24,809 nt of DNA. Source: a virus. The position numbers were made by a program, and so were the translations under genes. Below, one piece after another: positions 9,252-16,379 of the stretch. The stretch lies in the IMG/VR virus record IMGVR_UViG_3300009100_000042, positions 1-24,809 of that record; one strand, 5' to 3'. A model generated the notes under the pieces. The model saw only the letters and a list, made by a program, of their open reading frames with translations. It was not told the origin of the DNA and did not search any database. Every line of letters begins with the position of its first letter. The first letter of the stretch is position 1.

Positions 9252-9536
9252 TTACTGCCCCGAAGCTTCTATCCGCCTATTACGTTCTTCCTGTTTTGCG
9301 CGAACGATAGCTGCTCCGCGTTCCATTTCAGCCATCGTCCGTGTCGCTGTAGACGGAGCGACCAAAGCGAGCCGATCTTTGATCGGTGCTTCTGGTACCG
9401 GGGGCGGAGGAGGTGGGTCGTTCACCTTGTTGCGTGCGAGGCGAGCCAAATCCTCAGCGGTCGGCTCGTAGTCTCCCACCGCCACTTGCCCAATAGCAAT
9501 CTTCTCTGCGGGGGCTTCAGGTTTCTTCTCTGCCAT
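9252..9536 (-). CDS. Small charged hypothetical protein, 94 aa
   Basis: The product is hydrophilic with a run of six prolines in the middle and a C-terminal charged helix (EMERGAAIVRAKQEERNRR). The ATG at 9536 is preceded by AAGGTGG and lies 16 bases downstream of dyad site D. It is the third in a row of short genes between the DUF3309 gene and the nozzle gene. No known family was recognised; a minor virion or tail-assembly protein is a guess from position. Confidence 0.65.
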   Translation of the reverse strand: MAEKKPEAPAEKIAIGQVAVGDYEPTAEDLARLARNKVNDPPPPPPVPEAPIKDRLALVAPSTATRTMAEMERGAAIVRAKQEERNRRIEASGQ

Positions 9537-9699
9537 TTCCCACCTTGTCTAATGTCACACTAGGTATGACATTCCTCTCACGTTCAAAAGCAACTTGTGC
9601 ATAGGTTTTTGGGGTGAATGGCTTCGTTAAACCGTCCACCCCAATGTTTTGGAAGCCAGTGCTTTCAGCGGTCCTTTGTACGTGTTTAAGTTCCGCCAC
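9517..9699 (-). CDS. 60-residue hypothetical protein, paralogue of its neighbour
   Basis: The GTG start at 9699 lies within the last codons of the preceding gene, with GGGGAG upstream; the stop is inside the next gene. The segment PKTYAQVAFERE matches PKSFAQVRAERE of the 9686-9973 product, so the two are likely tandem duplicates. Dyad site D is inside this gene and codes for NVIPSVTL just before the next gene's ribosome binding site. The frame stays open further upstream, but that part is a shadow of the neighbour. Function unknown. Confidence 0.55.
   Translation of the reverse strand: MAELKHVQRTAESTGFQNIGVDGLTKPFTPKTYAQVAFERERNVIPSVTLDKVGNGREET
9553..9571. repeat. 19-bp dyad repeat, site D
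   Basis: Gene-sense TGTCATAC-CTA-GTGTGACA. It lies inside the 60-residue gene and 16 bases upstream of the ATG at 9536, next to that gene's ribosome binding site. Confidence 0.75.
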
Positions 9700-9973
9700 C
9701 TTGCTCGGCTCCCCGTGCCTTGACCGCCTTGCTGCCAGCGTCCATTTCTTTCTGGACACGAGCGGACGGCTTGGCCTTGCCAGCTTCCGGCTGGCTTTCC
9801 GGGTACGCCGTCGATGAGGCGTTACTGGCTTCGCCCGACATCTCACGTTCAGCACGGACCTGTGCAAACGACTTCGGGGCGGCGACTGGAATGGGAAGAT
9901 CGGCCGGGGGAGGTGTCTCCACCACCGGAACCGGAGCGTCCTTTTCAGTCGCTTTTACCTTATGGTCTGCCAT
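9686..9973 (-). CDS. Small proline- and alanine-rich hypothetical protein, 95 aa
   Basis: A low-complexity, charged product with a proline-rich first third (VVETPPPADLPIPV), then APKSFAQVRAERE and a lysine-rich tail. ATG at 9973 follows AAAGGG and lies just after the stop of the 9975-10250 gene. The SFAQVRAERE segment is shared with the following 60-residue protein. No family was recognised; a disordered virion-associated protein is plausible. Confidence 0.65.
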   Translation of the reverse strand: MADHKVKATEKDAPVPVVETPPPADLPIPVAAPKSFAQVRAEREMSGEASNASSTAYPESQPEAGKAKPSARVQKEMDAGSKAVKARGAEQGGGT

Positions 9974-9974
9974 G

Positions 9975-10250
9975 TCATTTCCCTTTCTTCAGTTTGCTGG
10001 CGTTTGTACGTTTCGAGTAGTCGTATTCAGAAGGAGTATGCTTCCCGCCAGACGCCTTAGCTGCTCGGTCTTTGGCACGTCCTTCCGCCCCCATACCCTG
10101 CCGTTTTTCTCCTTTGTTGGTTAGTTCCTGTGTCGCCTTCTTTAGAGACCCAGATTTCTGCAACGCCGCCGTGGCGATAGCATAAGCTGAACTCTTGCTA
10201 TGCCCCTGCGCTTGTATCTGCTTGACTGCACGTTCGAGGATTTTAGGCAT
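9975..10250 (-). CDS. Small basic phage protein (KSSAYAIATAALQ family)
   Basis: A 91-residue lysine-rich protein. The first part, around KILERAVKQIQAQG and SSAYAIATAALQKSG, is a short helical domain that recurs in small proteins encoded among phage structural genes. It is followed by a basic, probably disordered tail (RQGMGAEGRAKDRAAK). ATG at 10250 is chosen because GAGG precedes it at correct spacing and it follows the DUF3309 stop by two bases; the frame upstream of it belongs to the shadow of that gene. Function unknown; nucleic acid or capsid binding would fit the charge. Confidence 0.72.
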   Translation of the reverse strand: MPKILERAVKQIQAQGHSKSSAYAIATAALQKSGSLKKATQELTNKGEKRQGMGAEGRAKDRAAKASGGKHTPSEYDYSKRTNASKLKKGK

Positions 10251-10252
10251 TG

Positions 10253-10426
10253 TCAAATCCTCAGTGAGCCAAGGTTGCCAGTAAGTAGTAGCACCAGCAA
10301 GATGATCAAGATCAAACCGATCACGCCCACCGGCCCATAGCCCCAGCCACGTGAATAGCCCCAGCCCGGATATGATCCAACCAAGAGCACAATCAAGATG
10401 ATTAGCAGGATCAGACCTAGCGACAT
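10253..10426 (-). CDS. DUF3309-type small membrane protein, possible holin-like role
   Basis: A 57-residue protein with two hydrophobic segments (about residues 3-18, LGLILLIILIVLLVG, and 35-52, IGLILIILLVLLL) joined by an aromatic turn, GWGYSRGWGYGP. This layout matches the DUF3309 family of tiny membrane proteins. ATG at 10426 has a perfect AGGAGG upstream. It sits two genes after the endolysin, so a role in lysis (holin or antiholin) is conceivable, but DUF3309 proteins also occur in bacterial chromosomes with no known function. Confidence 0.75.
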   Translation of the reverse strand: MSLGLILLIILIVLLVGSYPGWGYSRGWGYGPVGVIGLILIILLVLLLTGNLGSLRI

Positions 10427-10437
10427 GGCGTCCTCCT

Positions 10438-10529
10438 AAAAAAGTGAGGCAGTTCCGGTCACGGGTGACAGCGCTCCGCCCCACGGAGAATTATGTTTTA
10501 GGGGCGATTGCACGCGCCTTTCCTGCCTC
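10438..10529 (-). ncRNA. Foldable RNA with U6 tail between the Tad2-like and DUF3309 genes
   Basis: Three nested or adjacent stems can be drawn on the minus strand. The closing stem pairs GAGGCAG (10529-10523, starting in the upstream stop codon) with CTGCCTC (10452-10446), which is followed by six U (10443-10438). Inside, CGCCCC pairs with GGGGCG (10506-10501 with 10482-10477), extended by GCGC/GCGC across an asymmetric bulge. A short GTCA-CCCG-TGAC hairpin (10469-10458) completes a three-way junction. It could be an intrinsic terminator with unusual internal structure, an attenuator, or a processed small RNA. The next gene's AGGAGG follows the U tract at once. Confidence 0.5.
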
Positions 10530-10755
10530 AGTCTACGAGTTCCCAGTCAATTGCGAGCAAGTCTGTCTGTGAGCACAGCCACGGAACATTCGTCTGCTGC
10601 ACGGTGAACATAGCGACGAAGCCTTGCCAGTTGGGCACAGGCTGGATGTAATGCAGGAACATGCCCTTACCGTTCCACCCCGCCCGGCGAACCTGCTTGC
10701 CGTCCAGTAGCTGCTTCACTGCCCAGCCAATGCCATTCCCAATGTCATACGGCAT
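10528..10755 (-). CDS. Tad2-like (DUF2829) protein, putative anti-Thoeris sponge
   Basis: A 75-residue protein that fits the DUF2829/Tad2 pattern closely. Residues 12-37 contain AVKQLLDGKQVRRAGWNGKGMF, and the C-terminus (59-74) reads W-L-C-S-Q-T-D-L-L-A-I-D-W-E. Characterised Tad2 proteins bind cyclic ADP-ribose-type signals made by Thoeris TIR enzymes and so block abortive defence; some relatives bind cyclic dinucleotides. The ATG lies one base after the endolysin stop, so it is in the lysis part of the late operon. Binding here is inferred from the family only; a structural role cannot be excluded. Confidence 0.75.
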   Translation of the reverse strand: MPYDIGNGIGWAVKQLLDGKQVRRAGWNGKGMFLHYIQPVPNWQGFVAMFTVQQTNVPWLCSQTDLLAIDWELVD

Positions 10756-10756
10756 A

Positions 10757-11467
10757 TTACATATACTCCTTGACGTAGCCCCGAAACAAGTCGTTGGCTT
10801 GCTGGTAAGACATACTTGGCTCCCATGGAAGCTTGTTAATGTCCCACTTACCTGACTGCGGAATGCCGAGGTTCTTCTGCACCTCGCCGTGGGACAGAAC
10901 CGTTGTTGGCGTCACTGCGATCTTGTACTTATGGCAAAGCTCAGCAGCGACTTTAGCCAGTGTGAGCCACTGACTTTCGAGCATCGGGTACTTACCGGGG
11001 TTGAACGGGCTCTCAATGGCACCGGCCATACAGGCGACCGCAATGCCGATCCGGCCGGTGTTGGCCTGTGACGTGTGTGCTGCGTAGCCATCAGCGTCGC
11101 TGGTCGAGACGTTTGCCTTGATGGAGTAGTCGCCGCGAACAAGCTTACCGGTGCTCTCCACAATGATGTGGTAGTGCTCCTTGTCGCTCTCGCTGGCCGT
11201 GTATGCCCCCGCCGACCAATGGATAATGATCGCCTTCATGGCACAATCCGGCATCCAGTCAGCCGGAACGAGATTACCGGGTGGGGGTTCTGGCTCTACT
11301 GGCTCAGAAGCATCAATGGAAACGCCAAGTAAAGGCTTGTTGCTGTCAAACCAAAGTTCACACGCGGCTTCTGTTTCACCACCCCAGTCGCCGTCAGCGC
11401 CGTACTTCGGCAGCGGATAACCGTTGTTGATCAACAATTTTTGAAACTGAACCTTAGTAAGCGACAT
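10757..11467 (-). CDS. Endolysin: N-acetylmuramoyl-L-alanine amidase (Amidase_2)
   Basis: A 236-residue lysin. Residues 1-45 look like a peptidoglycan-binding domain (FQKLLINNGYPLPKYGADGDWG, in the usual G-x-x-x-D-G-x-x-G style). A proline-rich linker (52-64) follows, then an amidase domain with zinc-ligand candidates His83 (IIIHWSAG), His193 (VLSHGEVQ) and Asp209 (KWDIN). It cleaves the bond between muramic acid and the stem peptide at lysis. The ATG at 11467 is preferred because GAGG precedes it by six bases; an upstream ATG at 11521 would add an arginine-rich leader with no site. No signal peptide is seen, so a holin would be needed. Confidence 0.9.
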   Translation of the reverse strand: MSLTKVQFQKLLINNGYPLPKYGADGDWGGETEAACELWFDSNKPLLGVSIDASEPVEPEPPPGNLVPADWMPDCAMKAIIIHWSAGAYTASESDKEHYHIIVESTGKLVRGDYSIKANVSTSDADGYAAHTSQANTGRIGIAVACMAGAIESPFNPGKYPMLESQWLTLAKVAAELCHKYKIAVTPTTVLSHGEVQKNLGIPQSGKWDINKLPWEPSMSYQQANDLFRGYVKEYM

Positions 11468-11483
11468 TTTCTTCCTCTTTGAC

Positions 11484-11500
11484 CGGCGTCTACGTCGCCG
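11484..11500 (-). terminator. Weak hairpin between fibre and endolysin genes
   Basis: CGGCG and CGCCG pair across a seven-base loop in the 53-base gap. No U tract follows, so it is at best an attenuator or mRNA-stability hairpin. Confidence 0.25.
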
Positions 11501-11520
11501 AAGCCTGTACGGGTGAACCA

Positions 11521-12924
11521 TTAACCTACGTAGACGAGCTTCCTGATAACGAAAGTGGGCTGAACGTTGTTATGAGCAGCGTCACCACCTGCGGCGTCTG
11601 ACAAGAAATCAGCCTGCGCGGATGTTGCAGAACCGCCAACGCTTGTCGTATGGGTGTGCGCACCAGCACTCGCGGCAGCACCCGATGAAAATGTATGAGA
11701 ATGCCCGCCAGCAGCGGCAATGGTTAAACCAGTGAAGGTATGGGTATGATTTGCCACAGCATCAGTGGCACCACTTGTCAACGTGTGAGTGTGTGAACCA
11801 GCAGAATTGATGGTGCCCGACACTGGGTGGTTGTGGCTTCCCCCAACATCAGTCGGATTAACTCCGGGAACCCCTAGAGGCGACGAAATACTTTGTATAA
11901 TATCGTTCGTTGCACCCGTGGACCCAATATCTAATACAAGTCTTTCATACCCTGTCGCCATGCTATGCTGGTGGCCAGCAACGGTATCCGCACCAAGAGC
12001 AAAAGTGTGCGTGTGTGCCGCTTGGGTGCTCAACACCAATGACGTAAGAGCATGGGAATGACCACCAGCGGAACCTACGGTTCCACCCGAGCTTGTATGT
12101 GTGTGGTCACCCACAGCGTCCACAGTACCAGTCACCGCGTGGGTGTGAGCGCCACCACTATTAACGGTAACAGTAAGACCAGCGATGTTGACAGTTGGAT
12201 CGGGCGGGTTATTATTGTGTTGGTGAACCGCGAGTTGTGAAGGCGTTAAAACGTGGGTCTCTGTGCCGCCTACGCTACCCACTGCTAAACCGCTAACACC
12301 TCCTGTTTGACCGGTCAACCGCCCCGCTGGCACCCCACCCATCGTGTCAAGACCGGCCGTAACTCTACCACGCAAGTCCGGCACGGTAAATGTCGATAGG
12401 TCAGCCGACACTCCATATTGAGCGTTAACCCCAGTATGTGTGCCTGAAAATGGTGCAGAAAGGTTAATAGCGACACCACCGAGTGTAGATGCTATCTGAA
12501 ACGAGTTTGCCGTATAACCAGTCGCAATTATGTAATAATCCTGATTGGCAACAAGTGGAAGACCTGTTGCAGCGTCTGTTGGCAATGTTCCAGTTGTGCT
12601 GAACCGAATTTTAGAATTTATCGGTAAGCCATGTCCGGTCCAGTTGACAACACCCGGAGTACCAAGCGTGAACGTAACTGTTCCCTGCTTGACCATCGCG
12701 GCAAACAGCAAAGGATAAGTCGCGGCCGCTACGGACTGCCCATAACACTCCAACAAGTAAGACGGAATAGTGTGACCAAGAAAGTCAATTACCTGCCCGG
12801 CAATCATCCAGCCACTACCAGTTATAGCATGATCAGCGTTCCAATCACGCTGTGGCTGAATTTGCTGCGGGTCGGCCCCGTCTAACTTATTACTATGAAA
12901 GGCGTGTTTGACAACAAGAGCCAT
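11521..12924 (-). CDS. Tail collar-domain fibre with periodic HxH metal-binding motifs
   Basis: A 467-residue receptor-binding-type fibre. The phage tail collar signature is split: AGQVIDFLG...LECYGQSVAAATYPLLFAAM at about 42-77, and FTVPDLRGRVTAGLD at 179-193, with about 100 residues inserted between. From 234 onward there are eleven HxH motifs. Five start at 260, 274, 289, 304 and 318, and five at 364, 378, 393, 408 and 423, so the period is 14-15 residues. In trimeric fibre tips such motifs bind iron or zinc along the axis. The C-terminus VIRKLVYVG is typical of this fibre class. ATG lies one base after the previous stop. Confidence 0.85.
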   Translation of the reverse strand: MALVVKHAFHSNKLDGADPQQIQPQRDWNADHAITGSGWMIAGQVIDFLGHTIPSYLLECYGQSVAAATYPLLFAAMVKQGTVTFTLGTPGVVNWTGHGLPINSKIRFSTTGTLPTDAATGLPLVANQDYYIIATGYTANSFQIASTLGGVAINLSAPFSGTHTGVNAQYGVSADLSTFTVPDLRGRVTAGLDTMGGVPAGRLTGQTGGVSGLAVGSVGGTETHVLTPSQLAVHQHNNNPPDPTVNIAGLTVTVNSGGAHTHAVTGTVDAVGDHTHTSSGGTVGSAGGHSHALTSLVLSTQAAHTHTFALGADTVAGHQHSMATGYERLVLDIGSTGATNDIIQSISSPLGVPGVNPTDVGGSHNHPVSGTINSAGSHTHTLTSGATDAVANHTHTFTGLTIAAAGGHSHTFSSGAAASAGAHTHTTSVGGSATSAQADFLSDAAGGDAAHNNVQPTFVIRKLVYVG

Positions 12925-12925
12925 T

Positions 12926-13537
12926 TTAATTTACCTGACTGGTCGTAGACCGTTGTACGGCAAACGCCGGAAAACGCCACAATTGGCCGTCAGCTATGTT
13001 TGCTTTTACCGCATCGGCACGGGCGACACCAATCGCTTTACGCCAACGCCGCCCATGGTACGCCGCCAAGTTGGGATCAGTGTATGGCTTACCGGGCTGG
13101 GTAGCCATGTGTAGGACTAAACCGTCCTCAAAATACGGGTAATACCGCTGCCACATCCAATCTGCCATCACTGGAAACTGGTTGGTTGGATCGGTTGGGT
13201 CGAGCGGCGCGAGGGACACAGTAGCTGCGACATGCGTGCCAGGAGTGTAGATGTTGGGGAGAATTAACTCACCCGGCACCTGCATTGTCCCAGTAGCAGG
13301 AGCTTTTGTTGTTCCCTGCTCTACCCACAACAATCTAAGAATTGTGCCCAAAGTCGGCACGAGGTCGTACACCACGTCAGTTCCGGCGATGGTGTCGAAC
13401 TCGATAGTCTCCTGCCAAATATCGGTTTCTCGACAAAATTCATCAACAACGGTAAAAATCGCAAGCTTAATCGCGTCGTCCACAGCCCCAGTGAGGCGTA
13501 TTCTGCCAGCAGCCATGAGCCGTGTGACGTAGTCCAT
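12926..13537 (-). CDS. Head-tail connector/tail tube-type adaptor protein
   Basis: A 203-residue protein following the first adaptor with overlapping stop and start (TAATG). Aromatic and acidic stretches (FCRETDIWQETIEFDTIAG, VVYDLVPTLGTILRLLWVEQ) resemble podovirus tail tube or connector subunits that form the ring below the portal. The C-terminal half contains MADWMWQRYYPYFEDGLVLHMATQ, as in proteins of that type. Assignment rests on position (after capsid and first adaptor, before the fibre) and general character rather than a diagnostic motif. Confidence 0.65.
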   Translation of the reverse strand: MDYVTRLMAAGRIRLTGAVDDAIKLAIFTVVDEFCRETDIWQETIEFDTIAGTDVVYDLVPTLGTILRLLWVEQGTTKAPATGTMQVPGELILPNIYTPGTHVAATVSLAPLDPTDPTNQFPVMADWMWQRYYPYFEDGLVLHMATQPGKPYTDPNLAAYHGRRWRKAIGVARADAVKANIADGQLWRFPAFAVQRSTTSQVN

Positions 13538-13914
13538 TATTGCGTTTCCACACCTGTATCGGAACCGGACCCAACCGACAATTGGGTAACAAAGGCGTTC
13601 TTTAATGCCGCAGACCGCTGATCAGTCGTATCTTCGTCGTCGCGAAGCTGTATTTGACCAACGATGTAGTTGAGAAGCCCTTCCCGGTACATAGGCTCAA
13701 ACGGGACTGGCTGGTCGTTTTCTTGCGTGTAAAACGGGATAACCCCGTCTGACTGGATAAATAAATCGGCCCTGAGTTGCCGAGCACGTATCAGGCCAAA
13801 GTTCAATGCATTAACAATGTCAATGGATGGATAGCGGTAATTGGGACCGTACGTATCCTGTAGCAGCACGCGCGCCGCTGTCACATATTCCGCTACAGTT
13901 TCAAGCGCGCTCAT
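13537..13914 (-). CDS. Phage adaptor-like protein (DUF6682-type)
   Basis: A 125-residue alpha-helical protein. The segment VLLQDTYGPNYRYPS and then DIVNALNFGLIRARQLRADLF matches the 'bind-site for Lqd..., N-a-l...R-p-d' look of the small adaptor family often annotated DUF6682, found between the capsid and tail genes. ATG at 13914 lies one base after dyad site E, with only TGGG as a possible ribosome binding site inside the dyad spacer. It probably joins portal and tail. It is the first gene after the capsid hairpin, so its expression may be set separately from the capsid gene. Confidence 0.65.
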   Translation of the reverse strand: MSALETVAEYVTAARVLLQDTYGPNYRYPSIDIVNALNFGLIRARQLRADLFIQSDGVIPFYTQENDQPVPFEPMYREGLLNYIVGQIQLRDDEDTTDQRSAALKNAFVTQLSVGSGSDTGVETQ

Positions 13915-13915
13915 T

Positions 13916-13934
13916 TGTCATACCCAGTGTGACA
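13916..13934. repeat. 19-bp dyad repeat, site E (one base before a start codon)
   Basis: Gene-sense TGTCACAC-TGG-GTATGACA is followed by a single A and then the ATG of the 13537-13914 gene. The TGGG in the spacer is the only Shine-Dalgarno-like sequence. It is purely intergenic. Confidence 0.8.
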
Positions 13935-13941
13935 TTAGGTA

Positions 13942-13966
13942 GGGGTGGTCGGCCTCTGACCACCCC
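13942..13966 (-). terminator. Strong hairpin after the capsid gene
   Basis: A perfect nine-base-pair GC-rich stem (GGGGTGGTC with GACCACCCC) and a seven-base loop lie 25 bases after the capsid stop. No U tract follows on the minus strand, so it may act as a partial terminator or as a block to 3' decay that keeps capsid mRNA more abundant than downstream mRNA. Confidence 0.5.
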
Positions 13967-13991
13967 CAGTCATCAAAACGTAGCCGGAGGA

Positions 13992-14987
13992 CTACGCCTT
14001 GGTGACAACCGCCTGAGCGATGGCGATGTTGTCGAGTATCTTCCAGCCGTAGACCTGCAGGCCGCGCAGGAGGTTGGCGAAAGACATTTCCGACCGCAGG
14101 GTCTCCATGTTGGTCATTTGCGACGCGAAGGTGAGGCCGTGCGGATGGCCAGCGTAGATCACCCACTCACCAGCCGCCAGTGCGGGCGGGCCAGCGATCA
14201 CCCCCTTCGGGAGTAGATTGCTGACGTAGATGGTGAACCGGTCGATCATGCCGAGCCGCCCGTTACGGAGCATCGACACACTGTCACCAGTGAGGTAGAC
14301 CTGCCGCATTTCGGACATCTTGATCATCGTCCCCATCCACGCCGGGATGATTGCCCACCGGCCGCTTTCGGGGATGTTCTGCTCGTCAAGAGCCTGACCG
14401 AGCCGAAGCAGAACGTCGATGATTTCCACTTCGCCGACAGCCGGTGAGCGGGGAACAACCGCCAGCGGGGTGCCGGTGACGCCGAGGTTGATATCGGCGG
14501 AGATTGCGCCAGCAGTGAGGCCACGATTGGCCGCTGCCGCGCCGTTGAGCATTCCGAGAAGGACTTGGGTGTCGATGGCGATCTTCAACTGCTCTGAGGC
14601 GTCGTCAGCCCACAGAGACAGGTTGTTAATATCCGACTGCTTCTCCATCACGTCATCGAGGGCGGTATTGAAGTATTTGCCCTGATCGATGTTCAGTTCC
14701 GTGAAGTTGCCGGTCGGGCGCTGGACAGCGAGCAAGCCGTCAGCCGCGTAGTCGTTGATCGTGATCGTCGGCTTGGTCCTAATGATGACCTTATCGCCGT
14801 AGTTCTTGATTTCGCCCTCGTAGTCGGTGTTGCTGATCGCCGTGAGGACGGTCGAGTGGTAGAACTTCTCGATGAGCTTGCCGGACCAGATTTCGGGGAT
14901 GAAACCGGTCGCGGAAAGATTGTTACCGGCTGAACCGGTTGGCCATATCGGCGGTGTGGTCGCCGGACCTGCTGCTGGGAATGGCAT
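13992..14987 (-). CDS. Major capsid protein
   Basis: A 331-residue protein following the scaffold gene, in the usual order. The N-terminal part contains FIPEIWSGKLIEKFYHSTVL and YGDKVIIRTKPTITINDY, the standard arrangement in podovirus HK97-fold coat proteins. The C-terminal region contains ANLLRGLQVYGWKILDN, typical of the last capsid strand. ATG at 14987 is chosen because GGAG precedes it at six bases; a TTG four codons upstream is in frame but lacks a site. It forms the icosahedral shell on the scaffold. No N-terminal maturation cleavage site can be seen. Confidence 0.88.
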   Translation of the reverse strand: MPFPAAGPATTPPIWPTGSAGNNLSATGFIPEIWSGKLIEKFYHSTVLTAISNTDYEGEIKNYGDKVIIRTKPTITINDYAADGLLAVQRPTGNFTELNIDQGKYFNTALDDVMEKQSDINNLSLWADDASEQLKIAIDTQVLLGMLNGAAAANRGLTAGAISADINLGVTGTPLAVVPRSPAVGEVEIIDVLLRLGQALDEQNIPESGRWAIIPAWMGTMIKMSEMRQVYLTGDSVSMLRNGRLGMIDRFTIYVSNLLPKGVIAGPPALAAGEWVIYAGHPHGLTFASQMTNMETLRSEMSFANLLRGLQVYGWKILDNIAIAQAVVTKA

Positions 14988-15004
14988 TTGCGTCTCCAAC
15001 CTCT

Positions 15005-15020
15005 CGTGCGTACACGCACG
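15005..15020 (-). other. Hairpin in the scaffold-capsid gap
   Basis: CGTGCG-TGTA-CGCACG forms a six-base-pair stem with a UGUA tetraloop just upstream of the capsid ribosome binding site. It may stabilise the capsid mRNA 5' end after processing, or block reading through from the scaffold gene. Confidence 0.4.
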
Positions 15021-15026
15021 CTGGGG

Positions 15027-16097
15027 TTAACGGATACGCCCTTCTCTGTCGGCCGCGAAGATTTGCGCTTCTAGGTCCGCCGCCTGCTCCGTCGTGTAAT
15101 GCCCCTTGGCTTTACGCGCGTAGAAGGCGCTGATTTGGGCGCGGGTGATTATTTCACCTTTATCGGGGGTCGCAGGCGGTGTTGCGCTGCCCGACGCTGC
15201 TGGTCTGCCCGGTGCCGCGTATCTTTCCAATCCGTTTCCGCTGCCGTTGCCTGCACCGTTCCCATTGGGAGGGGTGGAAGCCGGGGGCGTATTTTCGGGT
15301 GGAACTGCGGGAGCCGGATCACCTTCTTCAGCAAGAAACTGCCTGTAGAACGACAAAGCCCGTGTGGCGTTACCCTGTGCGACTGCATCGTTCAGTAGGT
15401 TCTTCCTTATAGCACCACTCAGAGGCTCTGTCAAGTTCAACCAATTCAAGAACTTGGGATGTTTGTTGATCACACGCCAATTCGTTAAACCCTTATCGAG
15501 AGCGTCCAGCAACCTCTGGTGGCTAGAAACAGCCGCCTCGCGTTCAGCCAACTGAACCTTGCCGCCGACCTTGCCAATCTCCGTCTTGACTTCGGTACGG
15601 ACTTTACCAAGCGCGTCGTCAAGTAGCGGCTGCACAATATCAAGTGCGGCACGCTGCACCACGTCAACGAAATCAGCGCCGTACTCTTCGACTTCTTCGG
15701 GCTTAACCCGCTTACTGGCTGGTTTAGGCGGGGTTGGTGCAGTATGAGCCGGTGGCTGACCCATCGTCGCGATCATCGCCTCAAGGCTGGAAATCCGCGC
15801 CGCTTGGTTCTGCAACTGACCCTGTGTCTGGTCAAAACGCCCCTTCAGTGAATGGTAACGTCCCTGCCAGTCCTCATTCGTTGGAGGCGGGACAACTGGT
15901 GCAGGAGGCGGCGGTGTCGTATTCGCCGGGGGCGGTTCAGGGGGGTTCGCCGGTGGTGTGCCTTCTGGCGGTGTCGCGGGAGGCGGGTCACTCGTAGGGT
16001 ACGCCGCCTTGTGAATTTCATCAGCACGCGCCGCAGCAGCCGTAATGGCGCGGGGGATTTTGACGCTTGTGTCATTATTAACCATAGGGGTAGCCAT
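15027..16097 (-). CDS. Scaffolding protein
   Basis: A 356-residue protein directly before the capsid gene. The N-terminal third is proline-rich and disordered (about 37-75). Residues 77-112 are coiled-coil-like (RYHSLKGRFDQTQGQLQNQAA), and 140-270 are charged helices. A second proline/glycine linker leads to a C-terminal helix-turn region (ITRAQISAFYARKAKGHYTTEQ), which in scaffolds usually binds the coat protein. Length and composition fit a podovirus scaffold expelled during DNA packaging. The ATG shares a base with the previous stop (TAATG). No protease motif was seen. Confidence 0.75.
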   Translation of the reverse strand: MATPMVNNDTSVKIPRAITAAAARADEIHKAAYPTSDPPPATPPEGTPPANPPEPPPANTTPPPPAPVVPPPTNEDWQGRYHSLKGRFDQTQGQLQNQAARISSLEAMIATMGQPPAHTAPTPPKPASKRVKPEEVEEYGADFVDVVQRAALDIVQPLLDDALGKVRTEVKTEIGKVGGKVQLAEREAAVSSHQRLLDALDKGLTNWRVINKHPKFLNWLNLTEPLSGAIRKNLLNDAVAQGNATRALSFYRQFLAEEGDPAPAVPPENTPPASTPPNGNGAGNGSGNGLERYAAPGRPAASGSATPPATPDKGEIITRAQISAFYARKAKGHYTTEQAADLEAQIFAADREGRIR

Positions 16098-16378
16098 TAC
16101 ATTGCCATCCGTTGTCCATCGGCAGGTGTGTTAGCTACGCGCCGCGCGTCGATCTTAGCAACGGTTTGACGGCTTTCCAACACGACCTTTACGATTTGCT
16201 CAATTGCTTGAATTTTGCCTTGCATCCTTGGGAGAACGTCTGTACTGGCCTGAACAAATTCCTTGTACCACTGTTCGTGATACGCCTGCAAGCCGTTAAC
16301 AAGTGCTTGCAAGTTAGAAGTAGGCATGTTGGCGCAGGCTCGCGCCAACACTTCCTCAGCTTTGATCTGCTCGGCCAA
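16097..16378 (-). CDS. Helical hypothetical protein, 93 aa, TTG start after a dyad site
   Basis: A small helical protein with QALVNGLQAYHEQWYKEFVQ and IQAIEQIVKVVLESRQTV, suited to a coiled or helical bundle. The TTG at 16378 is preceded in frame by TGA CAA, so no earlier start exists. The dyad site F ends one base before it. The first downstream ATG (codon 18) would remove a predicted helix. The gene overlaps the scaffold ATG by one base. It could be a scaffold accessory or a capsid-assembly protein, but no family was recognised. Confidence 0.6.
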   Translation of the reverse strand: MAEQIKAEEVLARACANMPTSNLQALVNGLQAYHEQWYKEFVQASTDVLPRMQGKIQAIEQIVKVVLESRQTVAKIDARRVANTPADGQRMAM

Positions 16379-16379
16379 T

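Noticed and set aside
11468-11521. Arginine-rich leader on the endolysin
   Set aside because: The upstream ATG lacks a ribosome site, while ATG 11467 has GAGG at ideal spacing.
13918-14166. Minus-strand open frame of 82 codons over the capsid gene end
   Set aside because: Out-of-frame shadow of the capsid gene and its 3' hairpin.
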